Part shown: positions 8,790-16,622 of the stretch, piece by piece
Layout: each line of letters opens with the position of its first letter
How positions within the stretch are numbered: the first letter of the stretch is position 1
The notes under the pieces: generated by a model
The model's database searches: none
What the model was told of the DNA's origin: nothing
What the model saw: the letters and a program-made list of their open reading frames with translations, nothing else
Translations under genes and position numbers: made by a program
From: Flavobacterium chilense
GTDB lineage: Bacteria > Bacteroidota > Bacteroidia > Flavobacteriales > Flavobacteriaceae
DNA: 64,000 bases
Assembly: GCF_001602525.1 (NCBI RefSeq)
Contig: NZ_LSYT01000012.1
Span: forward strand, 62,001-126,000
Direction of reading: 5' to 3'

Positions 8790-8831
8790 TTTGTTTGACT
8801 TTTTAAAACAAATTCGAAACAAAATAGGCTT

Positions 8832-9368
8832 TTATAGTTTAATTTTAATGACTTGACCAAAATCTACTTTGTTGTTAAAGGCATCTTTTAAGGGTAACGA
8901 AGTCTGATGACATAGAATACTTCTAATCACTCCGGCATGGGCTATTATGATAATAGGTTTAGTAATGTTTTTCGAGACAAGTTCAGCCAGAAAATCGCCC
9001 ACTCTTTGATGTAATTCAACAAACGATTCACCATTTGAAACACTAATGTTTACAAAATCTTCCATCCACGGATTGAGTTGCTCAGGAGAAATATCGTTCC
9101 AGTTTTTCAATTCCCAATCCCCAAAATTCATTTCCATCAAACGGGAATCTTTTTCAAATAATGCAAGCTTTATAGCATTTTGAATGTATTGGGCTAAAAT
9201 TGTACAACGTTTTGAAGGGCTCGAAAAAAGCACCGCTTCTGATGGTAATTGAGAAACAATATTCTCGAAAACAGAGCCAAATGGTTCAGCTAAATCAACA
9301 TCTGCTTGTCCGTAGCAAATCCCTTTTTCGCAAATCGTTTCGGTATGACGGACTAGATAAATTTCCAT
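8832..9368 (-). CDS. cobC: Histidine phosphatase, likely alpha-ribazole phosphatase
   Basis: The 178-residue protein carries the phosphoglycerate-mutase-type catalytic motif LVRHTE (His8) near the start and the second catalytic histidine in IIIAHAGVIRSIL (around residue 143). The CobC enzyme removes phosphate from alpha-ribazole-phosphate or adenosylcobalamin-5'-phosphate in lower-ligand assembly. The specific role is inferred from its 16-base overlap with cobS and from the B12 genes around it. A generic histidine phosphatase cannot be excluded from sequence alone. Confidence 0.82.
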   Translation of the reverse strand: MEIYLVRHTETICEKGICYGQADVDLAEPFGSVFENIVSQLPSEAVLFSSPSKRCTILAQYIQNAIKLALFEKDSRLMEMNFGDWELKNWNDISPEQLNPWMEDFVNISVSNGESFVELHQRVGDFLAELVSKNITKPIIIIAHAGVIRSILCHQTSLPLKDAFNNKVDFGQVIKIKL

Positions 9369-10150
9369 ATCAAGAGAATGCTTAAATAATAAACCACTTC
9401 ACAAACCTGTTGTGTTGCACCAAGGCAATCTCCTGTGTAGCCATCTATCCATTTTTGAAAATAGTGGGCTAAAAAATAACGCATTATAAATACCGGAATC
9501 AAAGCAAAAAGGAATTTATACTGAAAATAAGAGAAAGCGAAGAGTGGCATTAATCCGAAGAAAAATGAACCTGAAATTTCTTTCCAGGTATGATTTTTAG
9601 CAATTGGTTTACTTTTGCCTGAAGCATCATCTCTGGAATATTGATGCGTAAAAATAATTGAAATGGCAGCCAGACGACTTAAAGCATGTGCAGAAATGAA
9701 TAAAAGATAAACCTGAAAAAATGCAATAGAGTTATCTGTTTTAAAAAGTGAAACAGACTCCGAAAGCAATTTGAATTTCAATAAAAAAAGTAAAACCAAT
9801 CCAATTGCTCCATAAGCACCAATGGCACTATCTTTCATAATCATCAGGATTTTTTCTTTGGTCCAGCCTCCGCCAAATCCGTCACAAACATCTGCAAAAC
9901 CATCTTCATGAAAAGCTCCGGTTGTTAGAATTGAAGCTATAAAGGCAAAAATAACTGCTGTTTCTATTGATAGAAAAAATGAAAAAAGAAAAAATGCTAG
10001 AAAAGAAATACTCCCCACAATCCATCCAATGAAAGGAAAATAGCGAGTAGCTTTGTTTAAATAATCAGGATGGTGTGTGATGCTTTTTGGACACGGAATT
10101 CTAGTGTAAAACATTAAACAGGTAAAGAAGATATGGAGTTCTTTTTTCAT
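9353..10150 (-). CDS. cobS: Adenosylcobinamide-GDP ribazoletransferase (cobalamin synthase)
   Basis: The 265-residue integral membrane protein has several hydrophobic helices and the CobS signature ILTTGAFHEDGFADVCDGFGGGWTKEKILMIMKDSAIGAYGAIGLV (quoted in parts: FHEDGFADVCDGFGGG at ~82-97, then MKDSAIGAYGAIG). The acidic FHEDGFADxxDG motif binds Mg2+. It joins adenosylcobinamide-GDP with alpha-ribazole or its phosphate. Its 3' end overlaps cobC by 16 bases. A transposase gene with hairpins separates it from the bluB-cobT fusion upstream. Confidence 0.93.
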   Translation of the reverse strand: MKKELHIFFTCLMFYTRIPCPKSITHHPDYLNKATRYFPFIGWIVGSISFLAFFLFSFFLSIETAVIFAFIASILTTGAFHEDGFADVCDGFGGGWTKEKILMIMKDSAIGAYGAIGLVLLFLLKFKLLSESVSLFKTDNSIAFFQVYLLFISAHALSRLAAISIIFTHQYSRDDASGKSKPIAKNHTWKEISGSFFFGLMPLFAFSYFQYKFLFALIPVFIMRYFLAHYFQKWIDGYTGDCLGATQQVCEVVYYLSILLIWKFI

Positions 10151-10168
10151 GTAAAGAGATGTAGGGTT

Positions 10169-10340
10169 ATTTGGCTAAAGCCATCTTGATTATCAATATA
10201 TAGACCAACATCTAAAGATGTTGGCAATTCAAATCTGTATTGTGTGTAAATTTTTATTATTTATATTGCTGTTTTTTGAATAGCCCCCAGATTTATCTGG
10301 GGACATAAAAGAAATTAAGTTAGAAAGGCTTTAGCCAAAT
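10169..10340. repeat. REP-like triple hairpin region beside a RAYT gene
   Basis: Perfect 14-base inverted arms ATTTGGCTAAAGCC (10169-10182) and its complement (10327-10340) enclose two further perfect hairpins: CCAACATCT/AGATGTTGG (10205-10224) and CCCCAGAT/ATCTGGGG (10285-10302). The whole structure lies immediately 3' of the transposase gene and fills the gap to cobS. This resembles the palindromic ends recognised by IS200/RAYT transposases, or a REP doublet. Confidence 0.7.
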
Positions 10341-10344
10341 TCTA

Positions 10345-10782
10345 TTATTGATTGTCTTTTTGAAACCCAAATTTGCTAATAATTTCATCATACTCTTCCT
10401 GAAAAGTTTTTTTCTTATGATGAACTTCTTGATTTTTAACATAATCTCGAACTTTATCAATTAAAGATTCCGAAACTGACACAGCAAAATATTCATCCTG
10501 CCATTCAAATTTTTGTTTTGTCAATTTGTTTTTATTGATCCAAAAAGAAGATTCTCCTTTTAGTAATTGCATTATTTTTTGAATATTTTGATCTACTCCT
10601 AAAGAAATGATACAATGACAGTGATCTGAATATCCACTTATAAAATCAACATAAATACCTTTTTCCTTCGCATTCTCTCTAATGTGATTCCAAACTTTTT
10701 CTCTTAATTCTATTGAATCTAAAAATGGGAATCTGTTTTTTGTACTCCAAACAAAATGGATATAAACTTTTACTAATGGCAT
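10345..10782 (-). CDS. IS200-like / REP-associated tyrosine transposase (RAYT)
   Basis: The 145-residue protein is a complete Y1-transposase domain. It has the start VKVYIHFVWSTKNR, the HUH-type metal motif as SDHCHCI (His-Cys-His, around residues 53-58) and the catalytic tyrosine in VRDYVKNQEVHH (around residue 117). Such enzymes nick single-stranded DNA at hairpin ends. It interrupts the cob operon between bluB-cobT and cobS and is flanked 3' by a set of hairpins. With no partner gene (tnpB) it looks like a RAYT or IS200-type element, and no frame damage is visible. Confidence 0.88.
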   Translation of the reverse strand: MPLVKVYIHFVWSTKNRFPFLDSIELREKVWNHIRENAKEKGIYVDFISGYSDHCHCIISLGVDQNIQKIMQLLKGESSFWINKNKLTKQKFEWQDEYFAVSVSESLIDKVRDYVKNQEVHHKKKTFQEEYDEIISKFGFQKDNQ

Positions 10783-10824
10783 ATATAATATTTTTTGACT
10801 GAATACTCAAAACTTCAACTTTTT

Positions 10825-12504
10825 TTATTTCCTGCTAACTCCGGCACTTTCAAAACTGGCCATATCATTCAAAAATGCTTCAGCCGATTTTAAAATAGGG
10901 AAAGCCACTGCACAGCCGGTTCCTTCACCCAAACGTAAATCCAGATTTAAAATAGGTTTTGCATTCAGGTAATTCAAAAGTTTTTGATGTGCTTTTTCAG
11001 CCGAACAATGGCAAAAAACAGCATTTTTTATGATGTCAGAATTCATTTTTGAAGCGATTAAAAAAGCCACACTGCAAATAAAACCATCAACTAAGATGAT
11101 CATTTTATAATCGAAAGCAGTCAGCATTCCGCCAGCCATTTGTAGAATTTCAAAACCACCAAAATAGGCAAGTTGCTGTTTTAATTCGGCTTGACCGGAA
11201 TAATTTTCAATAGCTTTTTTGAGTAATTCCTGTTTTTGAAGTAATTTTTCGTTTTCAACTCCTGTGCCTTTTCCAACACAATCTTCAATAGACAAATCAG
11301 TTAAAAGACTCATTAAAACCGAAGCCGTAGAAGTATTTCCAATTCCCATTTCACCAAATCCAATGCAATTAGAGCCCATTTTGGCGATCGTGTCAACAAT
11401 CGATTTTCCTTTTTCGAAACACAATTCCAATTCTGACTCGCTCATTGCGGGAATATGTAAAAAAGATTGAGTTCCTTTGGCAATTTTAGCATGAATCAGA
11501 TTCGCATTTGTTGGAAAATCATAATTAACGCCGGCATCTACAATAGATAATTGTATGTTGTTTTGTTTACAGAATACATTTATTGCTGCACCGCCTTCAA
11601 GAAAATTACCCACCATTTGTCGGGTAACATCTTGCGGATAAGCACTTACACCATGATTTGCAATGCCATGATCAGCTGCAAAAACTACAATGTTTGGAAG
11701 GGTTATTTTAGGATTTAAAGTTTCAAAAACTGTTGCGATTTGAAATGCCAATGTTTCTAAAGTTCCTAAAGCACCAATAGGTTTAGTTTTAGAATCGATT
11801 TTGTCCTGCAAAAGTGAACTGAAATCATTTTTGGGCTTGACTTCAGTTGGAGTTTTTAAAGGAAAATCTGAAATCTGATTTAGGCTGACATTTTTTATTT
11901 CAGTACAATCAGGGGTTTCTGATTTTTGTCTCCAGTGCAATTGTTGCAACATCGGTTGATTGTTATAATTCGTTGCCGGTTTTCCGATACAAAAATATCC
12001 CAGCGGTTCGATGTTTTCGGGTAAATCCAGAATCTTTTTAAACTGATAATAATTTAAAATCGAAACCCAACCCATACCGTAACCTTGTTCTGTCAGCGAA
12101 AGCCAAATGTTTTGTGCAGCACAAACCGAACTAAATTTGACAGCTTCATTACTGCCAACGGTTCCAATCGTAAATTGATTCAGCACAGATCTGTCATAGG
12201 CAATAATAAGTCCGATTGGAGCTTCTTCGATTGCTTCTAACTTGAGCGATCTGTAATGCTCTTTTTGTTCGGGATTATCTGTTAGTTCTTCGGCTTTTTT
12301 ATTATAATCTAAAAACAGGTTTTTTACAGCCGTTTTAACCTCAGCAGATTTAATGATAAAATATCTTGTAGCATCTGTTAATCCAACAGATGGTGCCCAA
12401 TGTCCGGCTTGCAACGCTTTTTCAATGACTTCGTCAGGAACTTTATCAGTGGTAAAATGTCGGGTGTCACGGCGCGATTTTAAAATATCATCTAAATAGC
12501 TCAT
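10825..12504 (-). CDS. BluB-CobT fusion: DMB synthase plus DMB phosphoribosyltransferase
   Basis: The 559-residue protein has two enzymes in one chain; I start at the ATG at 12504, which gives MSYLDDILKSRRDTRHF. Residues ~1-210 are BluB-like nitroreductase fold (RRDTRHF, HWAPSVGLTDATRYFII, GWVSILNYYQFKKILDLP), which breaks down reduced FMN to 5,6-dimethylbenzimidazole. Residues ~225-555 are CobT (KTKPIGALGTLE, VVFAADHGIANHGVSAYPQDVTRQM, GFGEMGIGNTSTASVL, LRLGEGTG near the end), which attaches it to ribose phosphate from nicotinate mononucleotide. Synthesis and activation of the lower ligand are thus linked in one protein. Confidence 0.93.
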   Translation of the reverse strand: MSYLDDILKSRRDTRHFTTDKVPDEVIEKALQAGHWAPSVGLTDATRYFIIKSAEVKTAVKNLFLDYNKKAEELTDNPEQKEHYRSLKLEAIEEAPIGLIIAYDRSVLNQFTIGTVGSNEAVKFSSVCAAQNIWLSLTEQGYGMGWVSILNYYQFKKILDLPENIEPLGYFCIGKPATNYNNQPMLQQLHWRQKSETPDCTEIKNVSLNQISDFPLKTPTEVKPKNDFSSLLQDKIDSKTKPIGALGTLETLAFQIATVFETLNPKITLPNIVVFAADHGIANHGVSAYPQDVTRQMVGNFLEGGAAINVFCKQNNIQLSIVDAGVNYDFPTNANLIHAKIAKGTQSFLHIPAMSESELELCFEKGKSIVDTIAKMGSNCIGFGEMGIGNTSTASVLMSLLTDLSIEDCVGKGTGVENEKLLQKQELLKKAIENYSGQAELKQQLAYFGGFEILQMAGGMLTAFDYKMIILVDGFICSVAFLIASKMNSDIIKNAVFCHCSAEKAHQKLLNYLNAKPILNLDLRLGEGTGCAVAFPILKSAEAFLNDMASFESAGVSRK

Positions 12505-12664
12505 TGTTAAATTCCGTTTTTTAAATTCCAAGTTTCAATATCAATTACAAAAATCAATTTCAATTTGAAAATTTAATATTTAAGTAAAGGTAAAGTATAG
12601 TGTTGGTATTTGGAATTTAAAAATTTGGAATTTTTATTGATATTGCCATTGATTTTTGCCATTG

Positions 12665-13174
12665 CTAACCTTTTATCTTTACCGGAATTCCAGAAACCAT
12701 TAAAACCACTTCATCTGCATTCGATGCCAAAAACTGATTCATCCATCCTTGCAATTCGGTAAATTTTCTGCCAATATGAGTTTCTGCATGCACGCCCATT
12801 CCAATTTCGTTCGTTACAATAATCAGATTAGTATTTTTCTGATCAGCGATATAAAGGAATTCTTTTTTAGCTTCTTCCAAACTTAAATCGACATCGTTTT
12901 TATGGTCAATAAAAAAGTTGGTTAACCAAAGCGTCACACAGTCAATCAAAGCTGTTTTTTCGCTAAAATCAATTTTACTTAAATATTTTTCTTCTTCAAT
13001 ATTTGTCCAGCGTTCGTCGCGTTCCTTTTGGTGACGGTCGATTCTGGTTTGAAAATCATCATCCCATTTTCTGGCTGTTGCAACATAAATAGGAGCATTC
13101 GAAAGCTGTAACGCTAAATTTTGGGCATAACTGCTTTTTCCTGATCGTTCGCCTCCCGTAATTAAGTAAATCAT
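12665..13174 (-). CDS. cobU: Adenosylcobinamide kinase / guanylyltransferase
   Basis: The 169-residue protein starts with the Walker A loop ITGGERSGKSSYAQ (residues ~4-17), has PIYVATARKWDDDFQTRIDRHQKERDERW (its catalytic His lies in RIDRHQ) and the IIVTNEIGMGVHAE segment typical of CobU. It phosphorylates adenosylcobinamide and transfers GMP to it, feeding CobS. It is in the same direction as the bluB-cobT fusion, 160 bases upstream of it, and downstream of a Cys-rich gene with a dispersed repeat in between. Confidence 0.93.
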   Translation of the reverse strand: MIYLITGGERSGKSSYAQNLALQLSNAPIYVATARKWDDDFQTRIDRHQKERDERWTNIEEEKYLSKIDFSEKTALIDCVTLWLTNFFIDHKNDVDLSLEEAKKEFLYIADQKNTNLIIVTNEIGMGVHAETHIGRKFTELQGWMNQFLASNADEVVLMVSGIPVKIKG

Positions 13175-13201
13175 TATGAATCGTTAATTGTTAATTATTA
13201 T

Positions 13202-13285
13202 GGCGTTCCCTTCGGTCGGGCTATCCGCTATATCTTTTATTTTTTAAAGAAAAAAATAAAAGGATACCGCTACTATCCCTAACGC
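13202..13285 (-). repeat. Dispersed structured repeat, copy A
   Basis: Read on the minus strand it begins GCGTTAGGGATAG, continues AGCGGTATCC, has an AT-rich hairpin core, and closes with GATATAGCGGATAGCCCGACC and GGGAACGCC. The same frame of blocks recurs at 17407, 37197 and 60875 with a different central hairpin each time. Confidence 0.7.
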
Positions 13286-13323
13286 AAACGTCAATTGTGT
13301 TTTAAGAAATTTAGTTTTCTAAA

Positions 13324-13686
13324 TTAATAAGGACAATGGCGGCAATCATTCCCGCAGCAATTTCCTCTTTTAAGATGAAACCAGGATTTAAAAACATAGT
13401 TGCCATTTTCGAGATAATAATCAATTCCCTCTATTAGTTTTTCTTGTTGGGGTAAAGATATCGCTTTATTTTTTGTGGCTTTTTCAGGGGTGATAGTTTC
13501 GACATAAGCATCAATTTTGTCTTCACAGGCTTCTTTAAAGCAAACTGGACAAAGGCAATCTCCTCCTTCTGAAAGGTTAAAAATAGGAGGGAAGTCATTA
13601 CACCAACATTTACTTTCGGCAGAAATATCTCCACAACTAAAAGAAGATTCACAACTTGAGCAAACTTTTGTTTTTATGCTATTCAT
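13324..13686 (-). CDS. Cysteine-rich CWC / DUF5522 protein
   Basis: I start at the ATG at 13686, because the product then begins MNSIKTKVCSSCESSF, the usual start of the Cys-rich CWC domain. The 120-residue protein has about 16 cysteines. The first half has paired CxxC motifs (CSSC, CWC, CLCPVCFKEAC) and the last ~45 residues (IEGIDYYLENGNYVFKSWFHLKRGNCCGNDCRHCPY) match DUF5522. Metal binding is likely. It is the first gene of the cob run, so a link with corrinoid metabolism is possible but unproven. Confidence 0.75.
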   Translation of the reverse strand: MNSIKTKVCSSCESSFSCGDISAESKCWCNDFPPIFNLSEGGDCLCPVCFKEACEDKIDAYVETITPEKATKNKAISLPQQEKLIEGIDYYLENGNYVFKSWFHLKRGNCCGNDCRHCPY

Positions 13687-13752
13687 GGGGCAAAGATGGT
13701 ATTTATTGTCTTTTGTAAGAATAAAGGTAGACAAAAAAAATAGAAATTGACT

Positions 13753-13811
13753 TACCTTTGTCACTGCGAAAATCCAGATCAGAAAATCAGACTGATTCAG
13801 ATTACCAGTGA
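13753..13811 (+). promoter_or_regulatory. -7 box and nested inverted repeat ahead of btuF
   Basis: A TACCTTTG -7 box (13753-13760) lacks a clear TTTG upstream. It is followed at once by a nested inverted repeat: TCACTG/CAGTGA (13761-13766, 13806-13811), AATC/GATT and ATCAG/CTGAT inside. The ATG of btuF is 50 bases further on. The structure could be an operator or a leader hairpin. No cobalamin riboswitch blocks are present here. Confidence 0.45.
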
Positions 13812-13860
13812 AAATGCAGAATGCAAAAACTATTCCTTAAAAAATAAGATAACCTGATAT

Positions 13861-15003
13861 ATGAAAAATTTATTACCCAAATTGATTTTTATTGTACCCT
13901 TTTTTGTTCTTGTTGGCTGTAAAAAGAATGAAACTGCAGAGATTGCAACATCTCAAGTTGCCAAGAATAGTATCGAATATGCTTCCGGGCTTTCTATTGT
14001 AAAACACGAAGGATATTCTGTAGTAACAGTTTCAGATCCGTGGCCAAATGCCAATACAAAATTCACTTATGTTCTAAAAGAAAAAGAAGCTAAAGTTCCG
14101 GACAGCCTACAATCTTATACAACCATAAAAGTTCCCTTAGAATCTATCGTGGTAACTTCAACAACGAATATTCCTTTTCTTGAAATGTTAGGAGTCGAAG
14201 ATAAGTTAGTAGGTTTTCCGCATACTGATTATGTTTCCTCTGAAAAAACCAGGGCTTTAATTGATAAGGGTTCTGTTAAAAATGTGGGTGAAAACGAGAA
14301 ATTAAACATCGAACAACTGATCGAATTGTCTCCGGATCTTATTGTTACTTTTGGTGTAGACAATAACAATCAGATGTTGGATAATCTGAAAAAAAGCGGA
14401 CTTAATGTCTTTATTCAGGCTGACTGGATGGAGCAATCTCCACTAGGAAAAGCAGAATGGATTAAGCTTTATGGCGCTTTATTTGGAAAAGAAGATAAAG
14501 CCAAAGAATTGTTTGATAAAATTGTTTTGAGTTACAATCAGGCAAAGAAATTAGTAGCCGATAAACCTGCTACTTCAACCGTTTTATATGGTTCTATGTA
14601 TCAGGATGTCTGGTATGTTGCAAAAGGAAATAGTTGGGTTGCCCAGTTTATGAAAGATGCTCAGGCCAATTATTTATGGGCAGATTTAAAAGGAACAGGA
14701 AGCGAGGGATTATCTTTTGAAAAAGTGCTGGTAAAAGCAAAAACAGCTAATTTCTGGATTGCAGGAGGTTCGTTTAAAACCTTGGACGAATTAAGTAAAA
14801 GTAATCCGCATTATACTCAATTTGATGCTTTTACTTCTAAAAACGTATATACTTTTGAAGGTAAATTTGGAGCTACCGGAGGAACTGTTTATTATGAATT
14901 GGCACCAAGCCGTCCGGATTTAGTTTTGAAAGATTATATCAAAATATTTCATCCTGATTTATTACCAAGCTACGAATTTACTTTTGCATCTAAATTAAAT
15001 TAA
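13861..15003 (+). CDS. btuF: ABC transporter corrinoid-binding lipoprotein
   Basis: The 380-residue protein has a lipobox (FFVLVGCKK, Cys at ~20) and the two-lobed periplasmic binding fold of the FecB/BtuF type: PLESIVVTSTTNIPFLEMLGVEDKLVGFP, LIELSPDLIVTFG and a long linking helix. It hands substrate to the BtuCD permease encoded next. Cobalamin, rather than heme or siderophore, is inferred from the divergent cob genes and the riboswitch-controlled receptor nearby. Confidence 0.87.
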   Translation: MKNLLPKLIFIVPFFVLVGCKKNETAEIATSQVAKNSIEYASGLSIVKHEGYSVVTVSDPWPNANTKFTYVLKEKEAKVPDSLQSYTTIKVPLESIVVTSTTNIPFLEMLGVEDKLVGFPHTDYVSSEKTRALIDKGSVKNVGENEKLNIEQLIELSPDLIVTFGVDNNNQMLDNLKKSGLNVFIQADWMEQSPLGKAEWIKLYGALFGKEDKAKELFDKIVLSYNQAKKLVADKPATSTVLYGSMYQDVWYVAKGNSWVAQFMKDAQANYLWADLKGTGSEGLSFEKVLVKAKTANFWIAGGSFKTLDELSKSNPHYTQFDAFTSKNVYTFEGKFGATGGTVYYELAPSRPDLVLKDYIKIFHPDLLPSYEFTFASKLN

Positions 15004-15008
15004 GCGCA

Positions 15009-16037
15009 TTGGTAAATAAAAAGCGAAATATAATCCTGTTTTCAATACTTGGACTGGCACTTTTGTTTATATTTTTTCTGGACATTAGTCTGGGATCTGT
15101 TACCATTCCGTTCAAAGAAGTTTATACTAGTTTAACAGGTGGTCAGGCCAGTAAATCGACTTGGGAATATATTATCATAAATTATCGTTTGCCAAAAGCA
15201 ATCACAGCTTTTTTGGTTGGAATTGGACTTTCTGTAAGTGGTTTACTCATGCAGACTTTATTTAGAAATCCGTTGGCAGGACCTGATGTTTTGGGTTTAA
15301 GTTCCGGAGCAATATTGGCTGTTGCCATTGTTATTCTTGGTGCTGGTTTGTTGCCTTCATTTTTAAATTCTGTTTTATTGTCGCCATACGGAATTGTGTT
15401 TGCTTCGACATTAGGGAGTATTTCGGTTTTAATGCTGGTGTTGGTTGTAGCCCAAAAATTAAGAAACACAATGGCAATCTTAATCGTAGGACTTATGTTT
15501 GCGAGTTTTACAAGCGCCATAGTTGGGGTTTTAACTTATTTTAGCTCGGCAGAACAATTGCAAAAATTCACCTTTTGGTCATTAGGAAGTCTTGGAAACC
15601 TTTCCTGGACATCGATAGCTATTTTAGCAATTTGTGTAAGTTTTGGCTTGCTGTTAAGCGCCAGTAGTATAAAACCTCTAAATGCGTTGCTTCTGGGAGA
15701 AAATTATGCCAGAAGCATGGGATTGAATTACAAAAAAGCCAGATTAATTATCATATTCGCAACCAGTATTCTGGCAGGAAGTGTAACTGCTTTTGCAGGT
15801 CCGATAGCGTTTATTGGTCTTGCGGTTCCGCATATTGCCAAGCTGACTTTTCAGACGAGCAATCACGCAGTTTTATATTGGAGCACGTTTTTTTATGGCG
15901 GTATTATTATGTTATTTTGTGATATAGCGTCTCAATTACCGGGATTAGATACTACATTGCCTATTAATGCCATCACGTCTATCATTGGAGCACCAGTTGT
16001 AGTTTATTTGTTAATGCGAAAAAGAAATTTTCAGTAA
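15009..16037 (+). CDS. btuC: ABC transporter permease, FecCD/BtuC type
   Basis: The 342-residue protein is highly hydrophobic with about ten helices and the FecCD signatures RLPKAITAFLVGIGLSVSG, QTLFRNPLAGPDVLGLSSGA and AFAGPIAFIGLAVPHIA. The best start is a TTG only five bases after the btuF stop; no earlier ATG exists in frame. It forms the inner-membrane channel for the corrinoid importer with the ATPase encoded beyond the GxxExxY insertion. Confidence 0.9.
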   Translation: MVNKKRNIILFSILGLALLFIFFLDISLGSVTIPFKEVYTSLTGGQASKSTWEYIIINYRLPKAITAFLVGIGLSVSGLLMQTLFRNPLAGPDVLGLSSGAILAVAIVILGAGLLPSFLNSVLLSPYGIVFASTLGSISVLMLVLVVAQKLRNTMAILIVGLMFASFTSAIVGVLTYFSSAEQLQKFTFWSLGSLGNLSWTSIAILAICVSFGLLLSASSIKPLNALLLGENYARSMGLNYKKARLIIIFATSILAGSVTAFAGPIAFIGLAVPHIAKLTFQTSNHAVLYWSTFFYGGIIMLFCDIASQLPGLDTTLPINAITSIIGAPVVVYLLMRKRNFQ

Positions 16038-16064
16038 AAACTTACATAAAAAGTAGTAGCTTAG

Positions 16065-16088
16065 TTTTTTAAACACATAGAAACATAG
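16065..16088. repeat. 24-bp inverted repeat, left arm of the GxxExxY cassette
   Basis: The arm starts with T6 and continues AAACACATAGAAACATAG. An exact reverse complement of all 24 bases lies at 16590-16613, and the single gene between them is the GxxExxY gene. Confidence 0.85.
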
Positions 16089-16112
16089 CCTTATATTTCA
16101 ATTAATAAACGA

Positions 16113-16526
16113 ATGATTACTCAAAAATACTTAGACGAATTAACTTATGAAGTTTTAGGAGCTTCTATTGAAGTTCATAAAATAATTGGGAAAGGATTAC
16201 TTGAGACTGTTTATCATCAATGTTTGAAAGAAGAACTCTCACAAAGAAAATTAAATTTTTTCACAGAGATGAAAGTCCCAATATTATATAAAGAGAAAGA
16301 ATTAGTTGCAGATTTTAGGTGTGATTTATTTGTAGAGAATTGTTTGGTAGTAGAATTGAAAACAGTTTCTGAAATAAATTCTGTACATCAGGCTCAACTT
16401 CTAACTTATATGAAGCTTTTAAAAGCACCAAAAGGGATTATAATTAATTTTAATTGTTTTAATATTTTTAAAGAAGGTCAAAAAACATTTGTGAATGAAT
16501 ATTTTAGATTGCTGCCCAAATACTAG
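16113..16526 (+). CDS. GxxExxY family protein (PD-(D/E)XK nuclease-like)
   Basis: The 137-residue protein shows the defining motif GKGLLETVY (residues ~28-36), a following helix YHQCLKEEL, and a nuclease-like core ADFRCDLFVENCLVVELKTV (Asp ~72, Glu-x-Lys ~83-85), then QAQLLTYM. The fold is that of PD-(D/E)XK nucleases; the biological role is not known. It sits between btuC and btuD in the same direction and is enclosed by 24-bp perfect inverted repeats, which suggests a mobile or inserted unit rather than a transporter part. Confidence 0.88.
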   Translation: MITQKYLDELTYEVLGASIEVHKIIGKGLLETVYHQCLKEELSQRKLNFFTEMKVPILYKEKELVADFRCDLFVENCLVVELKTVSEINSVHQAQLLTYMKLLKAPKGIIINFNCFNIFKEGQKTFVNEYFRLLPKY

Positions 16527-16589
16527 CGTTGCAACTATGTTTGATTTACGAGTAAATTTTAAAACTTCTTTTTTATAAGACAAAGAAAC

Positions 16590-16613
16590 CTATGTTTCTA
16601 TGTGTTTAAAAAA
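16590..16613. repeat. 24-bp inverted repeat, right arm of the GxxExxY cassette
   Basis: Exact reverse complement of the left arm. It ends nine bases before the ATG of btuD, so the cassette boundary nearly touches the transporter ATPase gene. Confidence 0.85.
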
Positions 16614-16622
16614 TACACCAAG

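Noticed and set aside
13687..13860. Possible second cobalamin riboswitch ahead of btuF
   Set aside because: The aptamer blocks (GCAACTGTAA-like core, B12 box) are absent on both strands; only a nested inverted repeat is present.
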